Assembly (NCBI GenBank): GCA_021804785.1 | Contig: JAJZGY010000001.1 | Location: 1-64,000, forward strand | DNA: 64,000 bases | Direction of reading: 5' to 3' | From: Pseudomonadota bacterium | GTDB taxonomy: Bacteria; Pseudomonadota; Alphaproteobacteria; Micropepsales; Micropepsaceae | In this document: piece by piece, positions 20,663-31,514 of the stretch | Numbering within the stretch: position 1 is the first letter of the stretch | Layout of the letters: each line of letters begins with the position of its first letter | Notes under the pieces: model-generated | Told to the model about the DNA's origin: nothing | The model's input: only the letters and a program-made list of their open reading frames with translations | Database searches by the model: none | Program-made: the position numbers and the translations under genes

Positions 20663-21613
20663 ATGATGGCACGGATTTCCTACGAGAGTGTCGACACGCT
20701 GATTTACGATCCGGTGGCCTCTAACAGGGCGGCGACCCGTTCGGCGTTGCTCACACTCGGCTTTCGCCGTATCGAGACTGTGGCCAGTATTGATGCCCTG
20801 AATGATCATCTGCAGCGCCGACCTCCGGATCTGGCGATATGCGAGGTTTCCGGTGTTCAGGATCCCCTGTGCGGGACGATACAGGAGGTGCGGCAAGGTC
20901 TGTCAGCCTATAATCCCTTCCTCGTGGTGATTGTTACTGCCTGGGGCAATGCGGGGAGCCTCGTGGGTAATGTCATCAATTCGGGCGCGGATGATCTTCT
21001 GCTGCGGCCGTTTTCGACCGCGACGCTTGAAGCGCGCATCCGTACCCAGGTGGAGCGCCGAAAGGGCTTTGTCATCACCAGCGATTATGTAGGTCCTGAT
21101 CGGCGACGCAGCAGCCACCGCGCTGGTCCGACGGAGCTCCTTCAGCCCCCTAATTCGCTAAAGATGAAGGCCAAGGAGCGCGTTGCCGAAGACGTGGTGG
21201 CCGAACGGCTCAATCGCGAGCTTAAGGCGGCACGCGAAATCTTGACCACGGAGAAACTGCGGCGCGAAGCCTTCCAGATCTGCGTGCTGTGGCGTCTGAT
21301 GCAGGGGGGCGTCCCACAGGCAGAGGCGCAATACGAGGTCGACCTCATCCGCCTCGCCGAGGTCACAAGGAACCTCTCCCGGCGGGCCCGCGATACTGAC
21401 TTCGAGGAGGCGGTGGTCTGGTGTGACAAGGTGCTGGGGGCGATTGAAGGCCTGCAGCTGGGGGTGGACCGCAATGCCTCAATGCACCTGCTCGGCCACG
21501 CTGCCTTGAACCTCATGCGGCTGTTTTCGCCAGAAAAATCCGCGGAAGAGCGTCTCAATGAGTTGGATGCCACGGTGGCGATGATCCGCTCCCGGCAGGC
21601 GCTGGCCAGCTAG
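20663..21613 (+). CDS. Response-regulator receiver-like protein with atypical receiver domain
   Basis: Receiver-like beta/alpha pattern TLIYDPVASNRAATRSALLTLGF ... PDLAICEVSG ... VVIVTAWG ... DDLLLRPFSTATLEARI followed by DYVGPDRRRS. Confidence 0.75.
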   Translation: MMARISYESVDTLIYDPVASNRAATRSALLTLGFRRIETVASIDALNDHLQRRPPDLAICEVSGVQDPLCGTIQEVRQGLSAYNPFLVVIVTAWGNAGSLVGNVINSGADDLLLRPFSTATLEARIRTQVERRKGFVITSDYVGPDRRRSSHRAGPTELLQPPNSLKMKAKERVAEDVVAERLNRELKAAREILTTEKLRREAFQICVLWRLMQGGVPQAEAQYEVDLIRLAEVTRNLSRRARDTDFEEAVVWCDKVLGAIEGLQLGVDRNASMHLLGHAALNLMRLFSPEKSAEERLNELDATVAMIRSRQALAS

Positions 21614-21624
21614 CGGCTGCCCCC

Positions 21625-22005
21625 TTACTGCGCCATCAGCGCCTCGCATTGCGACAGTTCTTGCTGACGTACACGTTCCACGGTCTGGGCGGTGAAGCCA
21701 TTGGTCGTGGCGTGTTGGGCGGCATTGGCCGCCGCCTGATGGCAGAAACCCATGGCTGAGGCGCTGCTTTCGGCCGCCACGCTGGTGGACTGGACTGTCG
21801 CAGTAGGTCTCGCGCCTGGGCTCGCCGCCGCACTGCTTTGCGTGGTGGCGCCATAATCTGCCTGGGTGGTCTTACTGCTGGGTTCCCACAGGCGCGCAAC
21901 GTGGTTCCAATCTGCATTGGTACAACCGCAAAGCCCCAACAGAAGAACACTTGTGGCTCCGGCCCGCCAAACGCTTTTCACCCCAGGAGACATGCACCAC
22001 CTCAA
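21625..22005 (-). CDS. Hypothetical lipoprotein-like protein
   Basis: N-terminal hydrophobic segment with lipobox-like LLGLCGCTNAD; no family recognised. Confidence 0.5.
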   Translation of the reverse strand: MRWCMSPGVKSVWRAGATSVLLLGLCGCTNADWNHVARLWEPSSKTTQADYGATTQSSAAASPGARPTATVQSTSVAAESSASAMGFCHQAAANAAQHATTNGFTAQTVERVRQQELSQCEALMAQ

Positions 22006-22212
22006 AATTTGTCGGTTGCGGGTCGTGAATTTAGGCCATCACGCGGCAAGCATAAGCGAAGAGTAGTCTAGCCCAACTGTAAAATTCGCAGGGCTATAAC
22101 TTTTCGTTACCCCAAACGGACCGGGCAGGCCACACCCTCCGCCGTTCGGACGAGGACTTCCCAGGGCCGACGCTTTCGTCTAAGACCCCCTTCGAAAGTC
22201 CCCGGAGCTGCC

Positions 22213-22608
22213 ATGTCCACCGTCCTCATCATCGTCCAGTTGATCGTGTCGGTCGCGTTGGTGATCATCGTACTCATGCAGAAGTCCGAGGGCGGAGCTC
22301 TGGGTATAGGCGGTGGCAGTGGCGGCGGCCTCTTCACACCGCGCGGCGCCGGCGACGCGCTGACGCGTCTGACGGCGATTTTGGCGGTACTGTTCTTTGC
22401 GACCTCGATGGCCCTGACCCTCTTGGCCTTGCACCGCCGGCCGCAGCATTCAATTCTCGATTCGACTCATGCCAACCCGATCTCGGCTCCCGTTCCCAAG
22501 GCTCCAGGTAGCGGCAATGCGCCGCCTGGCTCCAAATCTCTCGTTCCCGCCGTTCCTGGCGTGCCACAACCCCCGGCTCCGGCCAAAGCGACCAAGCCCC
22601 CCAAGTAG
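22213..22608 (+). CDS. secG: Preprotein translocase subunit SecG
   Basis: MSTVLIIVQLIVSVALVIIVLMQKSEGGALGIGGGSGGGLFTPRGAGDALTRLTAILAVLFFATSM. Confidence 0.95.
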   Translation: MSTVLIIVQLIVSVALVIIVLMQKSEGGALGIGGGSGGGLFTPRGAGDALTRLTAILAVLFFATSMALTLLALHRRPQHSILDSTHANPISAPVPKAPGSGNAPPGSKSLVPAVPGVPQPPAPAKATKPPK

Positions 22609-22642
22609 TCCGGGGGCGCAGTCGATCGCGGATTTTGCGTGA

Positions 22643-24337
<1,695 letters not shown>

Positions 24338-24377
24338 GAGCGTCAGAAGCCTACGCGAGCAGGGCCAGAGGCAAGCC

Positions 24378-24407
24378 GCTTGGGCTCGTGTTCTGGTCAG
24401 CCCAAGC
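24378..24407. repeat. Perfect 9-bp inverted repeat with 12-nt loop (gcttgggct ... agcccaagc)
   Basis: Read directly from sequence in the pyrG to DUF3126 intergenic region; no U tract. Confidence 0.55.
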
Positions 24408-24484
24408 TTGACCCGACGGGATGGGCCGTGCCAGTTGAGACGGCGCCAAACGGTTCTGCCGCGTCAGGGGCGCGGGGCAGGGCA

Positions 24485-24748
24485 ATGGTGCGACGTGCTG
24501 TCGACAAGGAGATCAGTTTGACCCGTAGTGAAATCTGGCGTCTCGAGAAGTATCTGCGCAATTTGTTTCGCCTCGATACCATTACGGTGGTCGAGCGCCC
24601 CAAGCAGACCGATTCTGTTGAGGTTCATGTCAATGGTGAATTCATTGGCGTGATCTTCAAGGACGAAGAGGATGGCGAAACCTCTTACGCCTTCAACATG
24701 GCCATCCTCGAAATGGATCTGCCACCGGCCCCAGCAAGCCGCAACTGA
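24485..24748 (+). CDS. DUF3126 family protein
   Basis: LTRSEIWRLEKYLRNLFRLDTITVVERPKQTDSVEVHVNGEFIGVIFKDEEDGETSYAFNMAIL, conserved alphaproteobacterial small protein. Confidence 0.85.
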   Translation: MVRRAVDKEISLTRSEIWRLEKYLRNLFRLDTITVVERPKQTDSVEVHVNGEFIGVIFKDEEDGETSYAFNMAILEMDLPPAPASRN

Positions 24749-24760
24749 GCGGTCTGAGCT

Positions 24761-25516
24761 TCAGTGCGAGGCGGACGTAAATTCGGCCAAAAGCTGCCCA
24801 ACACCCTGTGCGATCTCTCGCCACTGGCTTAAATAGGCCCGTTTGAAGCGATAGCTGAGGACGAGATCGTGTCCGAGGCGCAGGTCGCGCATGCAATCGG
24901 GAGCAAGGTCGGTGGCGGCCATGCGCCAACAGCGCAGCACTATGGTCCGGCCATGGTATACGCCCACGAACAGGTCCTGGCCTCTATAGCCATTATCGCT
25001 GCGGAAGCTGTATTGGGTGAGACCAAAGGGGCCGGCCTGACCCTGCGGGCGAGTGACGAAGGTCAGGAGCACTCTGCGCAGTTGTGCAGGCTCGGACAGT
25101 GCCAGGTCATCGGCCCAGATGCGCAGATGCACCACCTGCGAACGAGCGCTGTCATCTGCGAATTGGTGTGCCTCAGCCAGGCTGAAGCCACGAAAATCCG
25201 GCATCAGCGCAGCAAGCGATACGCGACGGTGTTGGCCGCCCTGTCGCTCGGCCGAATAAACGATGTAATTGGCCGGGATGAGAAATCGTTTGCCGCCAAC
25301 ACTGAGAGGCACCGGCCGGGTGACCGGAGTGGGATCCGGCCGGGATTGAATCCAGGCAATCGGAGCCGGAAGAATATAATACAGTAAAAATAGTGCAAAA
25401 ATAGCGATGACAATCAGGCCAAACCAGAGCAGGGTCGGCCAGCCAGAATGCGATTGTACCGTTTTAGGGCATTCGCAATTCTGTCCTGACCCGCTGAGCG
25501 CGATCATCCTGCCCAC
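24761..25516 (-). CDS. Hypothetical single-pass membrane protein
   Basis: TM segment TLLWFGLIVIAIFALFLLYYIL followed by soluble domain; no family recognised; start uncertain. Confidence 0.6.
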   Translation of the reverse strand: MGRMIALSGSGQNCECPKTVQSHSGWPTLLWFGLIVIAIFALFLLYYILPAPIAWIQSRPDPTPVTRPVPLSVGGKRFLIPANYIVYSAERQGGQHRRVSLAALMPDFRGFSLAEAHQFADDSARSQVVHLRIWADDLALSEPAQLRRVLLTFVTRPQGQAGPFGLTQYSFRSDNGYRGQDLFVGVYHGRTIVLRCWRMAATDLAPDCMRDLRLGHDLVLSYRFKRAYLSQWREIAQGVGQLLAEFTSASH

Positions 25517-25708
25517 TCCAATCTGTCTCTACAATGCACGGACTGCCCCCAGGGTGCGAGTGCAGAGGCCGCCGAGCTGACAATTCCGCGCAGGCGTTGC
25601 AGGAAGTCCTCGCCCGCTATCGCCTGACACCCGCAGCCGAGGCCCAGGGCGACATCATGGCATGGGATGTGCACCAAACCTGGGACGCAGTACCAAAGCG
25701 GGAACCCC

Positions 25709-26002
25709 ATGAAAGACCTTGTGATCCTACTCTTCGCCATTGCAAGCGGGCTTTGCGCATCAGGAATTGTCGCCAACATTTATCGCCTGTTCGGCCGCAA
25801 ACCCGAAACCTTAACAGGGCGGGCAGGGTATCTTGCGGTCATGACCGTGGCCGGGCCGAGTGTACTCTTTGATAAATCCATACGACACTGGCGCGCCCAG
25901 GGTGGCTCGCCCCTCGCACTCCTGATTGCCGTGGCAGTATCCGGCTACTGGAGCTTTGCCATCGGTCTTTTGGTGCTCTCACTGCGTCTCAGCATTCATT
26001 GA
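25709..26002 (+). CDS. Small multi-TM hypothetical protein
   Basis: MKDLVILLFAIASGLCASGIVANIYRLFGRKPETLTGRAGYLAVMTVAGPSVLFDKSIRHW ... three hydrophobic segments. Confidence 0.7.
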   Translation: MKDLVILLFAIASGLCASGIVANIYRLFGRKPETLTGRAGYLAVMTVAGPSVLFDKSIRHWRAQGGSPLALLIAVAVSGYWSFAIGLLVLSLRLSIH

Positions 26003-26029
26003 GACGCCCGCCAGACCGCCGCTGTGGTC

Positions 26030-26770
26030 TCACAACACCGTGAGCATGCTCGCGACGAGGGGGTGGCGCACAATATCGGCGTCCGAGAGGCGAACGACAG
26101 CAATAGCCGGAACCTTCTCAAGACGTTCCGCCACTGGACCCAAGCCGGACATGCCCGGCAACAGATCAGTTTGATCCGGATCTCCGGTCAACACCATGGT
26201 AGAGCGCCAGCCCAGTCGTGTCAGCAGCATCTTGATCTGGGTATAGGTGCAGTTCTGAGCTTCATCGATCACCACAAAGGCGTCATTCAGGGTGCGTCCG
26301 CGCATATAAGCCACCGGAGCGATTTCGATGATATTATCGGCAAGCAGTGCCTTCAGGCGCTTGTTTCCAACCCGCTCGGTCAGTGCGTCGTAGAGCGGCC
26401 GCAAATATGGCGCGAGCTTTTCCTGCAGATCTCCAGGCAGGAAACCCAGACTTTCGCCCGCTTCCACCGCCGGACGGGAGAGCACAATGCGGCTTACCCG
26501 GTTCTGCTCCAGTGCTTCCACAGCCTTGGCAATGGCAAGATAGGTTTTGCCAGTTCCTGCCGGGCCTAAGGCAACCACGAGCGAGCGCTCGTCGATGGCA
26601 TCAAGCAGTGTCTGCTGTGCCGGGCTGAGGGCCCGGACATTTTTGACGTATTTGCGATCCCGACCATCATCGTCGCGCGGGCTCCAGCCCGGAGAATGCG
26701 GGAATAAGGGGTGTACTTGTGCAGTTTCGTGAAGGTCGCCCTGATTGCGGCGCGTGGAACGCTTGGCCAT
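26030..26770 (-). CDS. phoH: PhoH family protein
   Basis: VVALGPAGTGKTYLAIAKAVEAL; VVIDEAQNCTYTQIKMLLTRLGWRSTMVLTGDPDQTDL. Confidence 0.94.
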   Translation of the reverse strand: MAKRSTRRNQGDLHETAQVHPLFPHSPGWSPRDDDGRDRKYVKNVRALSPAQQTLLDAIDERSLVVALGPAGTGKTYLAIAKAVEALEQNRVSRIVLSRPAVEAGESLGFLPGDLQEKLAPYLRPLYDALTERVGNKRLKALLADNIIEIAPVAYMRGRTLNDAFVVIDEAQNCTYTQIKMLLTRLGWRSTMVLTGDPDQTDLLPGMSGLGPVAERLEKVPAIAVVRLSDADIVRHPLVASMLTVL

Positions 26771-27129
26771 GACTACTCCTGGTCGATGACAAAAGGATCG
26801 CAACGAACGCAAAGATACGGCCCGGAGCAATCCTGGCTGATATCACGGATGTAGACGCGCAATGTGTATCTAAGATAACGGCAAACGGGGCGTGATGAGG
26901 TACGGCGAAGAACTCGCTGCCAACCTTGGTGATGGACACAGTGCGCCAAGGCACCCGTTCCGCCCCTCTCCGTGCTCGCGAATCAATGAGCACTGTCTAA
27001 GCGTAACGTCTTTGCTTGTACCCGTCTTGCCCGGAATGATGGCCCAAACCGGTCTCTTGCATCCCCGAAGCTCGCCAAGCCGTCATTTGCCTGCCAAAAT
27101 GCTGCCGGTGAAATAGTGGAAACTGACCT

Positions 27130-27660
27130 ATGCCTCTCTATGCCATTGATGATATCCAGCCGGAACTTCCCGAGGGCCGGGACTTTTGGGTTGCGCCTGA
27201 TGCCACGCTGATCGGAAGGGTACGCCTCCAGAGGCACGCCAGCGTCTGGTTCGGCGCGGTACTACGAGGTGACAATGACTGGATTACGGTCGGCGAGAAC
27301 AGCAATGTGCAGGACCTGTCGGTTATTCATACCGATTATCATCAGCCCACGACGATAGGCCGTGATGTCACGGTAGGGCACAATGTGATCCTTCATTCCT
27401 GCACCATTGGCGATGGCTCGCTGATCGGAATGGGCTCGGTCATCCTCAACGGAACTGTGATCGGCAAGAATTGCCTTATCGGCGCCAATACCCTGATACC
27501 AGAGGGCAAGATAATTCCGGACGGAGCAATGGTACTCGGGCAGCCGGGACGGGTGGTACGCACGCTCAACGAGACTCAATTGGCTGTACTCAAGGCCTCG
27601 GCAGAGGTTTATGTGCACAATTACCAGCGCTTCCGGGATCGGCTGAAGTTGATTGCCTAG
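27130..27660 (+). CDS. Gamma-class carbonic anhydrase family (left-handed beta-helix hexapeptide) protein
   Basis: [90 protein letters not shown]. Confidence 0.93.
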   Translation: MPLYAIDDIQPELPEGRDFWVAPDATLIGRVRLQRHASVWFGAVLRGDNDWITVGENSNVQDLSVIHTDYHQPTTIGRDVTVGHNVILHSCTIGDGSLIGMGSVILNGTVIGKNCLIGANTLIPEGKIIPDGAMVLGQPGRVVRTLNETQLAVLKASAEVYVHNYQRFRDRLKLIA

Positions 27661-27699
27661 ACAATTTGCCAATGCACAGCGCACCTTGCGGAGCTGATT

Positions 27700-30408
27700 T
27701 TGGGGAAGGGGGGTGGAGTGGCTTTGCGGCTCAAAAGAAAGATAACAGGACGTTTTGTCATGAGACTGAGATTTGCGCTCACGCTGTGGGCGATCTTGGC
27801 GATAGTGTCAGCGGGAACCGCCGCCGCAGCGGCTGGTGCGCCCAAAGGGCGCCTTCCAACGCTCGCAATACCCACCCATTACAGTCTCACCCTGACTATT
27901 GATCCGAAACAGGCCGGATTTCACGGTCACGACGAAATCAGCATCGTGACTGCACACCCTCTGACGTCGCTTTGGCTCCACGGGCAAGGCCTCAGCATTG
28001 AGCGCGCATCGGTACGCTTGGCCAGTGGCCAGACGATTGCGGCCCATTACCAACAGGTAGACCCATCAGGTGTCGCCCTGCTGCGCTTTGCGCAGTCCCT
28101 GCCGGCAGGGCGGGCCACACTTCTGTTCGACTATCATGCCCCCTTCAGTCACGTATCCAATGGGCTGTCCCGGATCGTGCAGAAGAGAAACGCCTATGCG
28201 GTCTCGCAGTTTGAGGCTGACGGCGCGCGACGCATGTTTCCATGCTTCGATGAGCCGGGTGACAAGGCCATATTCTCCCTGGCCATCAACGCGCCGAAGG
28301 GCGACGTGGTGATTACCAACAGCAAAGTCACGTCAAGAAATGCAACAGGCGGCGGCATGGTGCACTGGGTCTTTGCCGACACGCCAAGTATCCCCCCCTA
28401 TCTCCTGAATCTGGATGTGGGTCCATTTGACGTCATCAACATAGGATTCATTCCTGCCGACAAATGGCGCCACTATCCTCTGGCGTTGCGTGCCATAGCC
28501 CCCAAAGGCGAAGCATGGCAGATGCGCTACGCCCTATCCTTCACACCAAAACTCGTCCTTGCGCTTGAGCGCTATTTCCAGATCGGCTTTCCCTTCAGCA
28601 AACTGGACATAATCGCAGCTCCCGACTTTGCTGCGGGAGAAAGGGAAAATGCTGGAGTAATCACACTACGCGGACGCTTCTTGCTTATGGGGCCTCACGC
28701 ACCGCTTATACAGCGGCGCGACAGCCTTCTGGCGCAGGCGCGTGAGCTGACGCAGCAATGGTTCGGTGACCTGGTAACGCCGCTGTGGTGGAACGATAAC
28801 GCTATCAAGGAAGCTTTTGCCGGCTGGATGTCGGCAAAGCTCTCCAACTGGGTCATGCCGGATTTTGCATTATCGCGCCACACTCTCGATGGCGGACTTA
28901 AGGCAATGGACCGCGATCAATTGCCCGCGGTGCGTGCGATCAACCATCGCGTCAACAGCGTTGCTGACGCAACCCCGGTTTATGATGCAGGCACCCGACA
29001 AAAAGGGGCTGCGATCCTGGCGATGGTTGAAAATTACGTCGGTGCTGAGCCCTGGCAGCGGGCCGTGCATGCATTTTTGCTAAAATATGCCGGCCATACT
29101 GCGACCCAGGCGGATTTCATCGCGACGATCGCGGCAGTGACCCATCATCCAGAACTGATTCAGACGCTTCGCAGTTACCTGAACCAGCCCGGCATACCGG
29201 ACATGAGCGTTGTCACGCGCTGCAGCGAATCTCCGGTGCTGACGGTTGTGCAGTCGATGTATGCGCCGGTCGGGCTCATGGTATCTGACCGGCAATGGCA
29301 GGTGCCAATGTGCGTGTCGGATGGCAAAGCTGCACGGCGCTGCCGCATAATCGGTCGAACCGCAGACATTCACCTGGGCAGCATCTGTCCTGCCTACGTC
29401 ATGCCCAATGCGCTCGGACTGGGCTATTATCGCTTCACCTATGACAGCCGGGGCTGGGATAGGCTGCTCAAGGCAGCACCCAAGCTGGATGCGGCAGACC
29501 AAATCACCCTCTTTGCCAATCTGCAGGCGGCGCAGGGGGCTGGCCAGCTTGATCCCCGAAAGTTTTTTGAGGCGGTTAAAGTGTTGGCGCCAAGCGCCAG
29601 GTGGGACCTGATCCAATTGATGCGACGGGCGCTGCGGGCAGACCGACTGAACTTGTTGCAGCCGGCAGACATGAATGCGTATGAAACATTCATCCGCAAG
29701 AGTTTTGGTCACAGACTGGAGCGACTCACGCTGCGGAACTTCGGTTCACCGAGCGAAATCTTGACCCGCGCGGCACTGGCGCAGATCCTGATTGTGGAAG
29801 GACATGATCCGCACACTCTTGCCGTACTCGCGAAGGCAGCCCGCGTCTATGCCGCCTCGGATGGGCACAATCTCGGAGTGTTGCCACCCAGCCTGGCCAG
29901 ACTGGCGATGCGGGCAGGGGTCATGGTGTATGGTTCCGCCTTCGCGAATTCCCTGATCAATGGCTTTCTGGCGTCGCCGGATGATTATTTTCACCGCAGC
30001 GTCATTTACGCACTGATGGGATCAACGGATCCAAATCTTCTTAAGGGATTTTTTGATCTGTCATTGTCTCCGCAAATGAACACGAGTGACATACGCTACC
30101 TCTTTGCCGATGCGAGCAACCAGCCGGTAGCCCGCGCGCAACTATGGAGCTGGTATAAGGAACACTATCAGTCGCTCGTAACGCGTATTTCCGGAGAAGG
30201 TATGCTGGTCGTGCCGAGTCTCTTCAGCAACGCCTGCAGTACAGATTTGAAAACGCAGCTGGCAGATTTCCTGGGGCCTAGAGCAAAGACGATCCCCGGG
30301 CTTTCTCACACGTTGATGCTCGCCGAGCAGCGCATTGATCAGTGCATTTCCTTGCGCGAGTCAAAAGGCCGGGAAATTCGCGAAGCGCTGCTCGCTGCGG
30401 CTCGATAA
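27700..30408 (+). CDS. M1-family aminopeptidase-like protein with N-terminal signal peptide and ERAP1_C-like C-terminus; active-site residues replaced
   Basis: QFEADGARRMFPCFDEPGDKAIFSLAINAPKGDVVITNS and QQWFGDLVTPLWWNDNAIKEAFAGWM are M1 signatures; HExxH reads RELTQ, GAMEN reads GEREN. Confidence 0.88.
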   Translation: MGKGGGVALRLKRKITGRFVMRLRFALTLWAILAIVSAGTAAAAAGAPKGRLPTLAIPTHYSLTLTIDPKQAGFHGHDEISIVTAHPLTSLWLHGQGLSIERASVRLASGQTIAAHYQQVDPSGVALLRFAQSLPAGRATLLFDYHAPFSHVSNGLSRIVQKRNAYAVSQFEADGARRMFPCFDEPGDKAIFSLAINAPKGDVVITNSKVTSRNATGGGMVHWVFADTPSIPPYLLNLDVGPFDVINIGFIPADKWRHYPLALRAIAPKGEAWQMRYALSFTPKLVLALERYFQIGFPFSKLDIIAAPDFAAGERENAGVITLRGRFLLMGPHAPLIQRRDSLLAQARELTQQWFGDLVTPLWWNDNAIKEAFAGWMSAKLSNWVMPDFALSRHTLDGGLKAMDRDQLPAVRAINHRVNSVADATPVYDAGTRQKGAAILAMVENYVGAEPWQRAVHAFLLKYAGHTATQADFIATIAAVTHHPELIQTLRSYLNQPGIPDMSVVTRCSESPVLTVVQSMYAPVGLMVSDRQWQVPMCVSDGKAARRCRIIGRTADIHLGSICPAYVMPNALGLGYYRFTYDSRGWDRLLKAAPKLDAADQITLFANLQAAQGAGQLDPRKFFEAVKVLAPSARWDLIQLMRRALRADRLNLLQPADMNAYETFIRKSFGHRLERLTLRNFGSPSEILTRAALAQILIVEGHDPHTLAVLAKAARVYAASDGHNLGVLPPSLARLAMRAGVMVYGSAFANSLINGFLASPDDYFHRSVIYALMGSTDPNLLKGFFDLSLSPQMNTSDIRYLFADASNQPVARAQLWSWYKEHYQSLVTRISGEGMLVVPSLFSNACSTDLKTQLADFLGPRAKTIPGLSHTLMLAEQRIDQCISLRESKGREIREALLAAAR

Positions 30409-30567
30409 TGTGCCATTGTCAAGGCAGCCACGTTTTGACTTGTGGATCGTGCTGGTTATTACAGTTTAAAACGCATGCTGAATGTACTGCGGCGTGTAGC
30501 GCTGGTCCATTTTTTCATAATATATGTAGTCAAAATGTCATCATTCTCTTAAGTCTATAGATAACCC

Positions 30568-31473
30568 ATGTCGCGGCTGAACTATCATCACTTGCGCTAT
30601 TTCTGGGCAATCGCCAGCAGTGGCAGTCTGACACGAGCTGCCTCTCAGTTGAATGTTTCGCAATCTGCGCTATCGGCCCAGCTGAAGGCACTGGAAGATC
30701 AACTTGGTCATCCACTCTTCGAACGTGTGAGTAAAAAACTCATATTGACGGAAGCCGGGCGAATAGCCCTGGATTATGCCAATACGGTGTTTCAGGCTGG
30801 CGATGAACTGGTTGGAACACTGCGTGATCGTCCACGCACCAGCCGCCAGGTTCTGCGTGTTGGCGCTTTGGCGACCCTATCAAGAAATTTTCAGCTGGAA
30901 TTCCTGCGTCCGATGCTCGGACGCGACGATATTGAACTTGTGATCCGTTCGGGCACCATGCGCGAACTACTGCAGGACCTGCAGGCGCATAGCCTCGATG
31001 TGGTTCTCGCCAATCGCGCGGTTCAGCGCGATGCCACCACCGCCTGGCACAATGACCTGATTGCTGAAGAGCCGGTCAGCCTAATAGGGCGCCCAGGACG
31101 CCGGGGGCGTGCGTTTCGATTTCCTCAGGATCTCAAGACTACGCCCGTGCTGCTTCCAAGCCTCGACAGCGAAATGCGAATTGCCTTCGACCGTATTCTG
31201 GCGGATGCGGGCATCCGACCTATCATTGAGGCGGAAGTCGACGACATGGCAATGTTGCGTCTTCTCGCAAGGGAAAGCCACGGCCTGACGCTAGTTCCTC
31301 CGGTTGTGGTCCAGGACGAGTTGCGAGCGGGAGTGCTTAAAGAGCGCTTCCGCCTGCCACAGCTGCGTGAGCGCTTTTATGCCATTTCGCAGAGACGACG
31401 ATTTCCTAATCCAGCGCTCAAGGTACTGCTGTCGCGGGCACCTCTGGCACATCGCGCCTCTGTGCGTGGCTAA
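30568..31473 (+). CDS. LysR family transcriptional regulator (NhaR-like)
   Basis: LNYHHLRYFWAIASSGSLTRAASQLNVSQSALSAQLKALEDQLGHPLFERVSKKLILTEAG helix-turn-helix. Confidence 0.92.
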   Translation: MSRLNYHHLRYFWAIASSGSLTRAASQLNVSQSALSAQLKALEDQLGHPLFERVSKKLILTEAGRIALDYANTVFQAGDELVGTLRDRPRTSRQVLRVGALATLSRNFQLEFLRPMLGRDDIELVIRSGTMRELLQDLQAHSLDVVLANRAVQRDATTAWHNDLIAEEPVSLIGRPGRRGRAFRFPQDLKTTPVLLPSLDSEMRIAFDRILADAGIRPIIEAEVDDMAMLRLLARESHGLTLVPPVVVQDELRAGVLKERFRLPQLRERFYAISQRRRFPNPALKVLLSRAPLAHRASVRG

Positions 31474-31514
31474 CGCCGTTCACTGGGCCCGTGTGGGTAG
31501 CGCAATCCGACCTC

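Noticed and set aside
26771-27129. 360-bp non-coding gap between phoH and the gamma carbonic anhydrase gene as an ncRNA locus
   Set aside because: Divergent genes explain the spacing as promoter region; no strong hairpin or known RNA motif was seen by eye.
28727-28760. Sequencing error as the explanation for the lost HExxH motif
   Set aside because: The frame is uninterrupted and the GAMEN and Tyr positions are also altered at distant sites, so isolated base-call errors are unlikely; raw reads would still be worth checking.
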